The notes under the pieces are model-generated. The model worked only from the letters and a program-made list of their open reading frames with translations. It did no database searches and had not been told where the DNA came from. From contig CAJUMS010000065.1 of assembly GCA_910587465.1 (NCBI GenBank), forward strand, positions 1 to 15,635: 15,635 bases of DNA, written 5' to 3'. This document shows positions 1 to 6,504 of this stretch, one piece after another. The DNA is from an uncultured Oscillospiraceae bacterium (GTDB lineage Bacteria; Bacillota; Clostridia; Oscillospirales; Ruminococcaceae). Within the stretch, counting starts at the first letter, position 1. The number at the start of each line of letters is the position of its first letter. The translations under genes were made by a program, and so were the position numbers.

Positions 1-1346
1 ATTTCAAACGGCGCGTGCATACTCATTACGGGCACGCCCACGTCAATAGTGTCAACGTTGAGATTGGCGATATACGCCGCGACCGTTCCGCCGCCGCCGA
101 TATCGACCTTGCCGAGCTCGCCCGTCTGCCAGATAACGCCCTTGCTGTCGAGCAAATGCCTTACCTCGCCAACAAACTCCGCAGACGCGTCCGAGGTACC
201 GCTCTTTCCGCGCGAGCCCGTGTACTTGGTAACGCAAACGCCGCCGTTCAGCACACATGCGTTGTTTTTCTCAAAAACATCGGGAAACGTCGGATCGTAT
301 GCCGCGTTAACGTCAGCGGAAAGGCATCTCGAATTGGACAGCACTTCTCTGCCGCGAACGCCGAACGTCGCCGCGAGATCGGCGATAAAATACTTCAGAT
401 ACGCCGAGCGCAGACCCGTGTTGCCGTCCGAACCCGTCTCCTCCTTATCGGTAAGGATAGCTACCGCAGTCCTCTTGACCGACTTCGCGTTCAGTATCGC
501 CATAAGCTCGGTATACGCGCAAACCCTGTCATCCTGACCGTATCCGCCGACAAGACTTCTGTCAAAGCCGATATCACGCGCCTTGAACGCGGGGACTGCC
601 TCAAGCTCCGCCGAAAGGAAGTCTCCCTCGATTATGCCGTACTTCTCATTCAATATCATCATAAGGCTGAGCTTTACTCTCTCGCTTGCCTCATCGTCCT
701 TGAACGGACGCGAGCCTATGATGATGTTCAGTTCCTCGCCGCGGATAAGCTCGGTGGTCGGGCGCTTGTACTGCGAATTCGCTAGGTGCGGGAGCAGGTC
801 GGAAACGCAGAATACGGGATCGCTGTCGTCCTCGCCTATGGTTACGGTTATCTTTGTGCCGTCCGCCTTGACGATAACACCGTGCAGAGACAGCGGAACG
901 GTGGGCCACTGATACTTCTTGATTCCGCCGTAGTAGTGAGTCTTGAAGTAGCCTATATCGTCCTTTTCGTAGAGTGGGTTCTGCTTCATATCAAGGCGCG
1001 GGGAGTCGATATGCGCCGCAACGAGATTAACGCCGTTCTCGATAGGCTCTTTGCCGATCACCGCGAGTATTATCGATTTCTCGCGGTTCACATAGTATAT
1101 CTTGTCGCCGGTCTTGTAGGTCTTGTTTTTGTCGAACGAAACAAAGCCCTTAGCCTTAGCCTCGCGCTCGATGAACACCGTTGCCTCGCGCTCGGTCTTT
1201 GCAGCGTCGAGAAACGCCTTGTAGCCCTCGCAGAACTTGTCGCACTTCTTTATTTCCGCGTCGCTCATACGCAGATACGCGTTCTTCTTTTGCAGGAAAA
1301 GCTGTTCTTTAAGCTCTTTCGCCGTTATATTTTCTTTCTTTGCCAT
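1..1346 (-). CDS. M18 family metalloaminopeptidase (3' end beyond window)
   Basis: This gene encodes a cytosolic di-zinc aminopeptidase of family M18, which trims N-terminal residues from peptides. The window holds the first 448 codons with no stop; the family is usually about 450-480 residues, so only a short C-terminal tail is missing. The visible M18 hallmarks are AAHIDSPRLD (His112, Asp114), GYGQDDR (Asp272), DKEETGSDG (Glu302 as likely catalytic base, Glu303 as metal ligand), SADVNAAYDP (Asp345) and SMHAPFE (His444). Together they supply the expected two-metal ligand set. The start is ATG at 1346, with AAAGGA upstream on the minus strand. It lies 19 bases after the lytic transglycosylase stop and is probably the distal gene of the same operon. 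Family assignment is firm from motifs; substrate preference cannot be read. Confidence 0.93.
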   Translation of the reverse strand, partial: MAKKENITAKELKEQLFLQKKNAYLRMSDAEIKKCDKFCEGYKAFLDAAKTEREATVFIEREAKAKGFVSFDKNKTYKTGDKIYYVNREKSIILAVIGKEPIENGVNLVAAHIDSPRLDMKQNPLYEKDDIGYFKTHYYGGIKKYQWPTVPLSLHGVIVKADGTKITVTIGEDDSDPVFCVSDLLPHLANSQYKRPTTELIRGEELNIIIGSRPFKDDEASERVKLSLMMILNEKYGIIEGDFLSAELEAVPAFKARDIGFDRSLVGGYGQDDRVCAYTELMAILNAKSVKRTAVAILTDKEETGSDGNTGLRSAYLKYFIADLAATFGVRGREVLSNSRCLSADVNAAYDPTFPDVFEKNNACVLNGGVCVTKYTGSRGKSGTSDASAEFVGEVRHLLDSKGVIWQTGELGKVDIGGGGTVAAYIANLNVDTIDVGVPVMSMHAPFE

Positions 1347-1365
1347 AATAAACCATTCCTTTCAA

Positions 1366-1947
1366 TCATTTATCATAAAGCTCGATATACATATCCATAG
1401 CTTTAGTTATCTTGTCAACATAATGCGCGGTGTCGGGTATCGGGATAACATCCAGATGAACGCCGTCCTTTGAATATCGGCTGTCCTCAAGCCATTCGTT
1501 GACCCCGCCCCTCCCCGCGTGGTAAGCCGCCGCAACCGTTTCTACATTGCCGAATGCCTCATAGAGATAGCCGAGAAGTCTGCACCCGAAGTCGATATTG
1601 GTTTTCGGGTCGTACATATCGTAGTAGACGGTTTCCTCGTCGTCCGACTTGAATTTTATCCAGTCGAAAGTGTCCTCCATTATCTGCATAAGCCCCCGCG
1701 CTCCGACGTCCGATACCGCGTCGGGACGAAAACCGCTCTCGGTCTTTATCACCGCGTACACCAGATATTTACTGACGCGGTTTTCCTTTGCGTAACGCTC
1801 GACATAATCCTGATATCCGAGCGGATAGGTCTTTTCAAGATAATAACGATATCCGAAATACCCGACAATACCGATAATCAATGCAAATATCAGCACTACG
1901 GCAATCATCACGGGAGCTGTGCTCCGTTTACGTCTGTATCTGTTCAT
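1366..1947 (-). CDS. Membrane-anchored lytic transglycosylase (SLT domain)
   Basis: This 193-residue protein has a basic N-terminus (NRYRRKR), one hydrophobic segment at about residues 13-33, then a soluble-lytic-transglycosylase-like domain to the end. The expected topology is N-in with the enzyme outside. The domain carries the SLT signature AVIKTESGF, with Glu70 as the likely catalytic acid, then GARGLMQIM (82-90) and later AAAYHAGRGGVNEW. Such enzymes cleave the MurNAc-GlcNAc bond of peptidoglycan to give 1,6-anhydro ends. ATG 1947 lies inside the end of coaE (20-base overlap), with AAGGA about 12 bases upstream, so the two are likely translationally coupled. A small anchored SLT enzyme after coaE fits a clostridial housekeeping operon. 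Whether it acts in growth, spore formation or secretion cannot be seen. Confidence 0.92.
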   Translation of the reverse strand: MNRYRRKRSTAPVMIAVVLIFALIIGIVGYFGYRYYLEKTYPLGYQDYVERYAKENRVSKYLVYAVIKTESGFRPDAVSDVGARGLMQIMEDTFDWIKFKSDDEETVYYDMYDPKTNIDFGCRLLGYLYEAFGNVETVAAAYHAGRGGVNEWLEDSRYSKDGVHLDVIPIPDTAHYVDKITKAMDMYIELYDK

Positions 1948-2551
1948 TGTCTGTCTCTGTCCTTAATTTCTCTGTTATTCGTTTCGCGCTTGATATTAGC
2001 TCTTCAAGCGTGCCGTTGTTTTCTATATTGAAGTCGCAGCGCTCCTTGAAGAACTCCGCGCCGTGCTGCGAGGAAAGCCGCTCGCGGGCTTGTTCCGGAG
2101 TTATTTTGTCGCGCTTGATAATGCGTTCCGCGCATTTGTCCGTGTCCGACGTAACGCTCACTATTTTGTCGCAGACCATTTCGAGCTTAGCCTCGAAGAG
2201 CGTCGGCGCATCAAGCAGAACAAAGCCTCTTGACGATTTTATCCCTCGAATTATCCCGTTCACAATGTACGGAAAAATTATTCGCTGATAAAGTCCGCGT
2301 TTTTCCTCATCGGTGAAGATGAGCTTTGCGGTCGCAGTGCGGTTCAGAGTGCCGTCTGGGTTCAGCAGCTCCCCCGTAAACCGCCGCGGTATCTCGTCAA
2401 GGAATCGTCGGTTATTGGCGGTTTTTCGCGCGATATCGTCACAATCGATAATGCTAAAGCCGCTCTCTGCGAATACTTTGCATACAGTTGACTTCCCCGC
2501 GCCGCTCTGCCCCGTCAAGCCTATTATCATAATGTTTGGCAAATTTACCAT
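1928..2551 (-). CDS. coaE: Dephospho-CoA kinase
   Basis: This 207-residue P-loop kinase phosphorylates the 3'-hydroxyl of dephospho-CoA with ATP, the last step of coenzyme A synthesis in the cytosol. The N-terminus MIIGLTGQSGAGKST holds the Walker A motif (Gly14-Ser21), followed by IIDCDDIARK, the typical CoaE substrate-side segment. The basic lid region (KRDKITPEQARERLSSQ) and length fit the family. The start is ATG 2551, supported by GAGGT about 7 bases upstream; an internal Met8 could also serve but lacks a better site. It overlaps the following transglycosylase gene by 20 bases and lies 48 bases after the GNAT gene. No separate promoter is convincing. Confidence 0.96.
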   Translation of the reverse strand: MVNLPNIMIIGLTGQSGAGKSTVCKVFAESGFSIIDCDDIARKTANNRRFLDEIPRRFTGELLNPDGTLNRTATAKLIFTDEEKRGLYQRIIFPYIVNGIIRGIKSSRGFVLLDAPTLFEAKLEMVCDKIVSVTSDTDKCAERIIKRDKITPEQARERLSSQHGAEFFKERCDFNIENNGTLEELISSAKRITEKLRTETDNEQIQT

Positions 2552-2599
2552 TATTATACCTCATACACGAAAAGCCTTCTGTAAACGGTCTTGTACCAA

Positions 2600-3526
2600 T
2601 CATCGCAATGTTTTTTTCCAATGAAGCCAATGTATTTTGTCCTCATAGCCTATCTTTCGGTAAAAATCATTTCCGCCGCCGGTCATATACTCGGCACCGA
2701 GCACCTTCAGGCATCTGTAATGCTGTGTAAGCGCCGCTGCCGCCAGTCCTCTTTTTCTGTATTCGGGAACCGTACACAACGGCTCCATATAAGCCAGCTT
2801 ATTCCCGGAAACCCACCACATTCCCGAAAAGCACACATAATCGTCATTATCATCGGCGATAATTACATTATATTGATAAGTTGAGTGCGGCGGCGGTGCG
2901 ATAGTTGAGCTTAAAACACCGTTATATGCTCTATGCGGATCCCACGTCTTTTCGTAATTTGGTTTCTCCCAATTCTCAAACGCTCCGAGTTCTTCGGAAT
3001 TAAAGCCGTTCCACATACATTTCGCAAGTTTCAGGGGATCGGCGTTGAGCGGATCGACGAAATGAAATCCCTCGGGAAGCTCATAATTTAATTCCGAGCT
3101 TTTAAAATCGAACAGCATATCCACATTTTCATACGCGACCTTATAGCCTCTTTTTTCGGCTGCCCGTATCAATGCCCTCTGTCCCGGAAAGAGAACCGGT
3201 TCTTTTTCCCCTCCGATATCGGGAAAGCTTTTCTCCGCATATTCAAACATTTCATCAGCCAGTTCCTCATAACCGGGACGCAAATTGAAAAAGATGTTTG
3301 TAACGGGGTCTTCAGTAAAAACAAATCCCACAACCTTATCGCCGTCTATCCAGAATCTGTTAAGATGAAGATATTCCTTATTCATCCACGAAGACGTTAT
3401 CGCATACTCAAAAAAAGGAGCAGCCGCGCCGTTATTATAGTGAGGATCGTATATCTCGGTCATAAAATCCCAGACAAGATCAATATCCGTTAATATCTGC
3501 AATTGTTTGGTTTTTATTTTTTTCAT
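2600..3526 (-). CDS. Two-domain GNAT family N-acetyltransferase
   Basis: This 308-residue protein has a clear C-terminal GNAT fold: the beta4 segment AYMEPLCTVPEYRKRGLAAAAL holds the acetyl-CoA pyrophosphate-binding loop (Arg257-Leu261), and TGGGNDFYRKIGY (282-294) is the usual GNAT C-terminal motif. Residues about 1-140 resemble a second, degenerate GNAT-like half (DGDKVVGFVF, then AAEKRGYKV), so a tandem arrangement is likely. The substrate is unknown. The gene starts with ATG inside the tsaC stop (ATGA, four-base overlap), with GGGGGAT from the end of tsaC as ribosome binding site, so translation is coupled. Hand-counted sample lines give about 38-52% GC, against roughly 53-70% in sampled tsaC and prfA lines, which suggests a later arrival in an old housekeeping operon. 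Confidence 0.85.
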   Translation of the reverse strand: MKKIKTKQLQILTDIDLVWDFMTEIYDPHYNNGAAAPFFEYAITSSWMNKEYLHLNRFWIDGDKVVGFVFTEDPVTNIFFNLRPGYEELADEMFEYAEKSFPDIGGEKEPVLFPGQRALIRAAEKRGYKVAYENVDMLFDFKSSELNYELPEGFHFVDPLNADPLKLAKCMWNGFNSEELGAFENWEKPNYEKTWDPHRAYNGVLSSTIAPPPHSTYQYNVIIADDNDDYVCFSGMWWVSGNKLAYMEPLCTVPEYRKRGLAAAALTQHYRCLKVLGAEYMTGGGNDFYRKIGYEDKIHWLHWKKTLR

Positions 3527-4545
3527 TTACTATCCCCCATTTTGATAATCTTAAATCCCGCCGCGCGGAGCAGCCGGTTATACACCGCAAGCCCCATTCC
3601 GCTCTGCTCGGGCATTTCCACTAGAACGGTTTTCGCGCCGAGATCATCCACCCTGCGCAGCAGCGCGAACAGTCGCTGCGCCTGTATCTCGGGTGTACTG
3701 CCATAGTCGAGGAAAACCCCATGCTCGGATACTCCCGCGCCTAACGCAATCAATTTATTTTCATATCGTGAACGCTTGGTGCAGTACTCCTCGAACGCCT
3801 TTCCGTGAGCGTTGACGACATACACGTCCGCTTTCGGGGAATAATGCTTGTACTTCATTCCGGGCGAGAGAACGCGCTCATCCTTTTCCGGCTGCGCCGT
3901 GACCGCCTTGTCGACCTCCACCTCGCAGAACTGCGACAGCATTTCCGCCGTAATTCCTCCGGGGCGCAGAATGTGTATTTTATCGCCCTTAAAGCAGATG
4001 ACCGTGCTTTCCACGCCGACAGCGCACTCGCCGCCGTCGATTATAAGCGGTATCCTGCCGTTCATATCCTCAAAAACGTGACGCGCCGTTGTCGGGCTCG
4101 GCTTGCCCGAAAGGTTAGCCGAGGGCGCGGCGAGCGGAAATCCGCACTTTCTGATTATCTCGCGTGCGGCTTCGCTTGCGGGCATTCTCACAGCTACCGT
4201 GTCAAGTCCGCCGCTCGTCACGCTCGGTATCTTATCCGACTTCGGAAATATCATGGTCAGCGGTCCGCCCCAGAACCGCTCCGCAAGCACTTTCGCGGTA
4301 TCGGGTATCTCCCTCACGAGCGGCGAGAGCATTTTCATACTCGAAATATGCACGATAAGCGGATTGTCCTGCGGTCTGCCCTTGGCAAGGAATATCTTTT
4401 TCACGGCGTTTTCGTTCAACGCGTCCGCCGCGAGACCGTAGACCGTTTCGGTCGGTATCGCGACAAGCTCGCCGTGCTCCAGCAGCTCCGCCGCATCGCG
4501 AACGCTCTCCCTGCCGTAAGGGATCAGCCTTGTATCAAAATTCAC
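3523..4545 (-). CDS. tsaC: L-threonylcarbamoyladenylate synthase, Sua5-type
   Basis: The enzyme makes threonylcarbamoyl-AMP from threonine, bicarbonate and ATP, the first step in forming t6A37 on tRNAs that read ANN codons. At 340 residues it is the long Sua5 form. The YrdC-like catalytic domain carries IPTETVYGLAADA (30-42), KGRPQDNPL (55-63), and APSANLSGKPSPT (140-152). After a linker, the Sua5 domain begins at about 227 with SPGMKYKHYSPKA. The start is GTG 4545, five bases after the prfA stop, with AGGGG lying across the end of prfA. Pairing with prfA is common in Firmicutes, although prmC, often found with prfA, is not between them. The gene ends in an ATGA overlap with the GNAT gene. 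Confidence 0.95.
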   Translation of the reverse strand: MNFDTRLIPYGRESVRDAAELLEHGELVAIPTETVYGLAADALNENAVKKIFLAKGRPQDNPLIVHISSMKMLSPLVREIPDTAKVLAERFWGGPLTMIFPKSDKIPSVTSGGLDTVAVRMPASEAAREIIRKCGFPLAAPSANLSGKPSPTTARHVFEDMNGRIPLIIDGGECAVGVESTVICFKGDKIHILRPGGITAEMLSQFCEVEVDKAVTAQPEKDERVLSPGMKYKHYSPKADVYVVNAHGKAFEEYCTKRSRYENKLIALGAGVSEHGVFLDYGSTPEIQAQRLFALLRRVDDLGAKTVLVEMPEQSGMGLAVYNRLLRAAGFKIIKMGDSK

Positions 4546-4550
4546 GTCTA

Positions 4551-5621
4551 TTACCCCTGTTTCAGCAGCTTTGCGGAATAATCCGCGACACGGAGTGCCT
4601 CAAAGACCTCATCGCAGCCGCCGTTCATCATATCATCGAGCTTGTACAGCGTTAATCCTATGCGGTGGTCGGTAACCCGCGACTGCGGGAAATTGTAGGT
4701 ACGTATGCGCTCCGAGCGGTCGCCAGTGCCGACTTGTATGCGGCGCTCCTCGGCTATCGCGCTGTCGCGCGCGGTCTGCTCCGCTTCGTAAAGGCGGCTG
4801 TACAGCATTTTCATTGCCTTGTCCTTGTTCTTCATCTGCGAACGCTCTTCCTGACATTCAACCACCATTCCCGACGGGTGGTGGATTATGCGCACCGCGG
4901 ACTCGGTCTTGTTGATGTGCTGACCGCCCGCTCCGCTGGAACGAAACGTTTGTATCGTCAGGTCTGCGGGATTGATATTCACGTCGACCTCCTCGACCTC
5001 GGGCAGCACCGCGACAGTCACCGTCGAGGTCTGTATGCGCCCCTGCGACTCAGTCTCTGGAACGCGCTGAACCCTGTGAACTCCGCTTTCGTATTTCAGC
5101 TTAGCGTACACACCCTCGCCCTCTACCCCGAAGCTTATCTCGCGATAGCCCCCGAGCTCTGTCGGATTGCTGCTCATTATGTCGATCCTCCAGCCTTGAC
5201 CAGCTGCATACATTGAATACATTCTGAACATTGAATTCGCAAACAGCGCCGCTTCCTCGCCGCCCGCTCCGGCGCGTATCTCGACGATAACGCTCTTGTC
5301 GTCGTCGGGGTCGCGCGGCAGGAGCAGTATCTTCAACTCCTCGCTGAACTTCTCCATTTCACTTTTCGCGGAAAGCATTTCCTCCTCCGCCATTTCACGG
5401 AATTCCGCATCGAGAGCGCTGTCGTCAAGCGCCGATTTGGCGTCCTCGTAATCATGCTCCGCTTTAAGATACTGCCTATACATATCTATAAGCGGGGTCA
5501 AGCTTTTATATTCGCGCATAAGCTCCGTGTACAGCTTGTTGTCCGCGACCACCTTGGGGTCGGAAAGCTTCGCGTTTATCTCGTCATATCGTGCCTGCGC
5601 CATACCGATTTTCTCCAGCAT
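4551..5621 (-). CDS. prfA: Peptide chain release factor 1
   Basis: RF1 recognises UAA and UAG stop codons in the ribosomal A site and triggers release of the finished peptide. The 356-residue product has the family's full length. The peptidyl-tRNA hydrolysis motif GGQ is at residues 232-234 (RSSGAGGQHINKTES). The codon-recognition tripeptide region reads RVPETESQGR, with PET at 188-190 matching the PxT pattern of RF1 rather than the SPF of RF2. The N-terminal helical domain precedes the conserved EIRAGAGGEEAALFA segment. The start is ATG 5621 with a near-perfect GGAGGTGG at 5632-5625, suggesting strong translation. It is the second gene of the operon, 47 bases after the DUF951 gene. Confidence 0.98.
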   Translation of the reverse strand: MLEKIGMAQARYDEINAKLSDPKVVADNKLYTELMREYKSLTPLIDMYRQYLKAEHDYEDAKSALDDSALDAEFREMAEEEMLSAKSEMEKFSEELKILLLPRDPDDDKSVIVEIRAGAGGEEAALFANSMFRMYSMYAAGQGWRIDIMSSNPTELGGYREISFGVEGEGVYAKLKYESGVHRVQRVPETESQGRIQTSTVTVAVLPEVEEVDVNINPADLTIQTFRSSGAGGQHINKTESAVRIIHHPSGMVVECQEERSQMKNKDKAMKMLYSRLYEAEQTARDSAIAEERRIQVGTGDRSERIRTYNFPQSRVTDHRIGLTLYKLDDMMNGGCDEVFEALRVADYSAKLLKQG

Positions 5622-5668
5622 TTTCCACCTCCGTTAAACTTACCGCTTCTTTGGAAAAACCGTCGACG

Positions 5669-5869
5669 CTAACCTTTTTCCTCCGCAATATCGCGGATAA
5701 CGGACTTTATCTTCTTCTCACACTTTGACCGCGCGGTCATAAACGTATGTCCGCAGCCCATACATGTCAGCTTGAAGTCCGCGCCTACGCGCAGTACTCT
5801 CATTTGGCTGCTGCCGCAGCCCGGGTGGTTCTTCTTCATTACAAGAATGTCTCCAACATTGATATCCAC
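5669..5869 (-). CDS. DUF951 family small protein
   Basis: This 66-residue protein matches the DUF951 pattern of Firmicutes: a short basic stretch MKKNHPGCGSS, then VLRVGADFKLTCMGCGHTF. Cys18, Cys36 and Cys39, with His15 or His41, could bind a metal as a small zinc-ribbon-like fold; that is inference. The family's function is not known to me. I place the start at GTG 5869, because GGGG (5880-5877) sits seven bases upstream and the length then fits the family. A longer reading from ATG 5917 would begin inside the promoter. It is the first gene of the prfA operon. Confidence 0.86.
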   Translation of the reverse strand: MDINVGDILVMKKNHPGCGSSQMRVLRVGADFKLTCMGCGHTFMTARSKCEKKIKSVIRDIAEEKG

Positions 5870-5905
5870 GATATCGCCCCTTTTCCATATAATCATACAT
5901 AGTAT

Positions 5906-5934
5906 AGTATAACACATTGCAGCTGAATTTGCAA
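5906..5934 (-). promoter_or_regulatory. Sigma-A-type promoter of the DUF951-prfA operon
   Basis: On the minus strand a -35 box TTGCAA (5934-5929) is followed by a 17-base spacer and a -10 box TATACT (5911-5906). A second overlapping TATACT lies five bases further on. The likely RNA start leaves a leader of about 30 bases before the GTG of the DUF951 gene. It appears to be the main promoter for all minus-strand genes to its left, since I found no convincing internal one. Confidence 0.75.
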
Positions 5935-5977
5935 TATTTTACCGTTATTTTTTCAAAAATTTGCATAATTTTTGCTC

Positions 5978-5994
5978 AAAAAAATTTTTTTTTT
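5978..5994 (+). promoter_or_regulatory. A7T10 tract, possible UP element
   Basis: Seven A (5978-5984) are followed directly by ten T (5985-5994). The tract ends 11 bases before the -35 box of the tRNA promoter, where an UP element contacting the RNA polymerase alpha subunits would lie. Such tracts also bend DNA. The role as an upstream activator of the tRNA operon is inference from position and composition. Confidence 0.45.
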
Positions 5995-6005
5995 GGAAAA
6001 AGGGG

Positions 6006-6034
6006 TTGACAAATCACTTTATTTTTGGTATAAT
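6006..6034 (+). promoter_or_regulatory. Consensus promoter of the tRNA-Lys/tRNA-Arg unit
   Basis: TTGACA (6006-6011), a 17-base spacer and TATAAT (6029-6034) match the sigma-A consensus at all twelve positions. RNA would start near 6041, giving a leader of about 11 bases before the mature tRNA-Lys end. It is divergent from the DUF951-prfA promoter, about 70 bases away. Confidence 0.9.
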
Positions 6035-6051
6035 ATCAACGTTGCACAATC

Positions 6052-6127
6052 GATCCACTAGCTCAGGCGGTAGAGCACCTGACTTTTAATCAGGGTGTCC
6101 CGGGTTCGATTCCCGGGTGGATCACCA
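6052..6127 (+). tRNA. tRNA-Lys (anticodon TTT)
   Basis: A 76-base cloverleaf can be folded by eye. The acceptor stem GATCCAC pairs with GTGGATC with no mismatch. The D arm is GCTC...GAGC, the anticodon stem CCTGA/TCAGG with loop CTTTTAA (anticodon TTT), and the T arm CCGGG-TTCGATT-CCCGG. The discriminator base is A and CCA is encoded. It reads AAA and, by wobble, AAG. Confidence 0.98.
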
Positions 6128-6136
6128 AATATAGTT

Positions 6137-6193
6137 AACAGTTGAAAATTTTAGTTGGAGTTTATTTTCAACTAAAATTTTTAACTGTTTTTT
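6137..6193 (+). terminator. Long AT-rich hairpin with T-run between the two tRNAs
   Basis: The arms at 6137-6157 and 6169-6189 are complementary over 21 positions with a single G-T wobble. The loop is 11 bases (6158-6168) and a run of six T follows the base of the stem (6188-6193). It could act as an intrinsic terminator for tRNA-Lys, or as an attenuator or processing element, because tRNA-Arg begins only four bases after the T-run and has no visible promoter of its own. The stem is unusually long and AT-rich for a terminator. Confidence 0.6.
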
Positions 6194-6197
6194 ATAT

Positions 6198-6274
6198 GCG
6201 CCCGTAGCTCAGCTGGATAGAGCAATAGCCTCCGACGCTATGTGTCGTGCGTTCGAATCGCATCGGGCGTACCA
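6198..6274 (+). tRNA. tRNA-Arg (anticodon CCG)
   Basis: A 77-base cloverleaf is visible. The acceptor stem GCGCCCG pairs with CGGGCGT, with a G-T wobble at the first pair. The D arm is GCTC...GAGC, the anticodon stem ATAGC/GCTAT with loop CTCCGAC (anticodon CCG, reading CGG), and the T arm GTGCG-TTCGAAT-CGCAT. The discriminator is A and CCA is encoded. It is probably transcribed with tRNA-Lys by partial read-through of the hairpin between them. Confidence 0.96.
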
Positions 6275-6290
6275 GCGGCAAACTGCCGCT
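6274..6290 (+). other. Short GC-rich hairpin abutting the tRNA-Arg CCA end
   Basis: AGCGGCA pairs perfectly with TGCCGCT around a three-base loop. The first base is the final A of the encoded CCA. It has no T-run of its own and may mark the 3' trailer for tRNA processing, or form a stacked structure with the terminator-like hairpin that follows. Confidence 0.4.
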
Positions 6291-6293
6291 CCT

Positions 6294-6334
6294 ATTCCCA
6301 GTGAAGCGTTGTCTTTACTGGGAATTGTATTTTC
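6294..6334 (+). terminator. Terminator-like hairpin after tRNA-Arg
   Basis: Arms 6294-6306 and 6313-6325 pair over 13 positions with one G-T wobble around a six-base loop. The tail TGTATTTTC is T-rich but interrupted. It most likely ends the tRNA transcript. The rest of the gap before radC (6335-6490) holds no convincing gene or promoter. Confidence 0.6.
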
Positions 6335-6377
6335 TGTACGGCTGAAAGAAAATCTATTTCATAGTGGTCAGACATAA

Positions 6378-6443
6378 AATTGCCTTTATGATCCGTACTG
6401 TTATACGGTTTGTAGAGGTTTTTTTAATTTAATAATGGCAATT
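6378..6443 (+). other. Possible structured leader upstream of radC
   Basis: AATTGCC (6378-6384) pairs with GGCAATT (6437-6443); after one T-T mismatch four more pairs follow (6386-6389 with 6432-6435). Inside lie a small hairpin CCGTA/TACGG (6393-6397, 6404-6408) and a run of seven T (6419-6425). A further GTACGG at 6336-6341 could compete for CCGTAC at 6393-6398, giving two exclusive folds. This may be chance or a regulatory leader; it matches no riboswitch class I know. Confidence 0.25.
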
Positions 6444-6504
6444 GCGATGTTACACATAGTGGGCAACAATACAAAACTATATTTATTGTATGAGGTGATT
6501 TGTT

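Noticed and set aside
15..1400. Plus-strand open frames opposite the M18 gene
   Set aside because: They are antisense shadows in a GC-rich coding region; the minus frame carries all M18 motifs and a ribosome binding site.
2552..2562. TATAAT just upstream of coaE, a possible -10 box
   Set aside because: It lies between the ribosome binding site and the ATG, so RNA would start inside coaE; no -35 at proper spacing (TTTACA is 21 bases away).
5669..5917. Longer DUF951 reading from ATG 5917
   Set aside because: The added 16 residues lie over the promoter -10 region, are not family-like, and the GTG at 5869 has a well-placed GGGG site.
6380..6407. TTGCCT-16-TATACG as a radC promoter
   Set aside because: Only four of six matches in each box and short spacing; not convincing.
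6052..6504. tRNA-anchored integrated element
   Set aside because: No integrase, no second copy of either tRNA 3' end in the window, and the following genes are chromosomal housekeeping genes.
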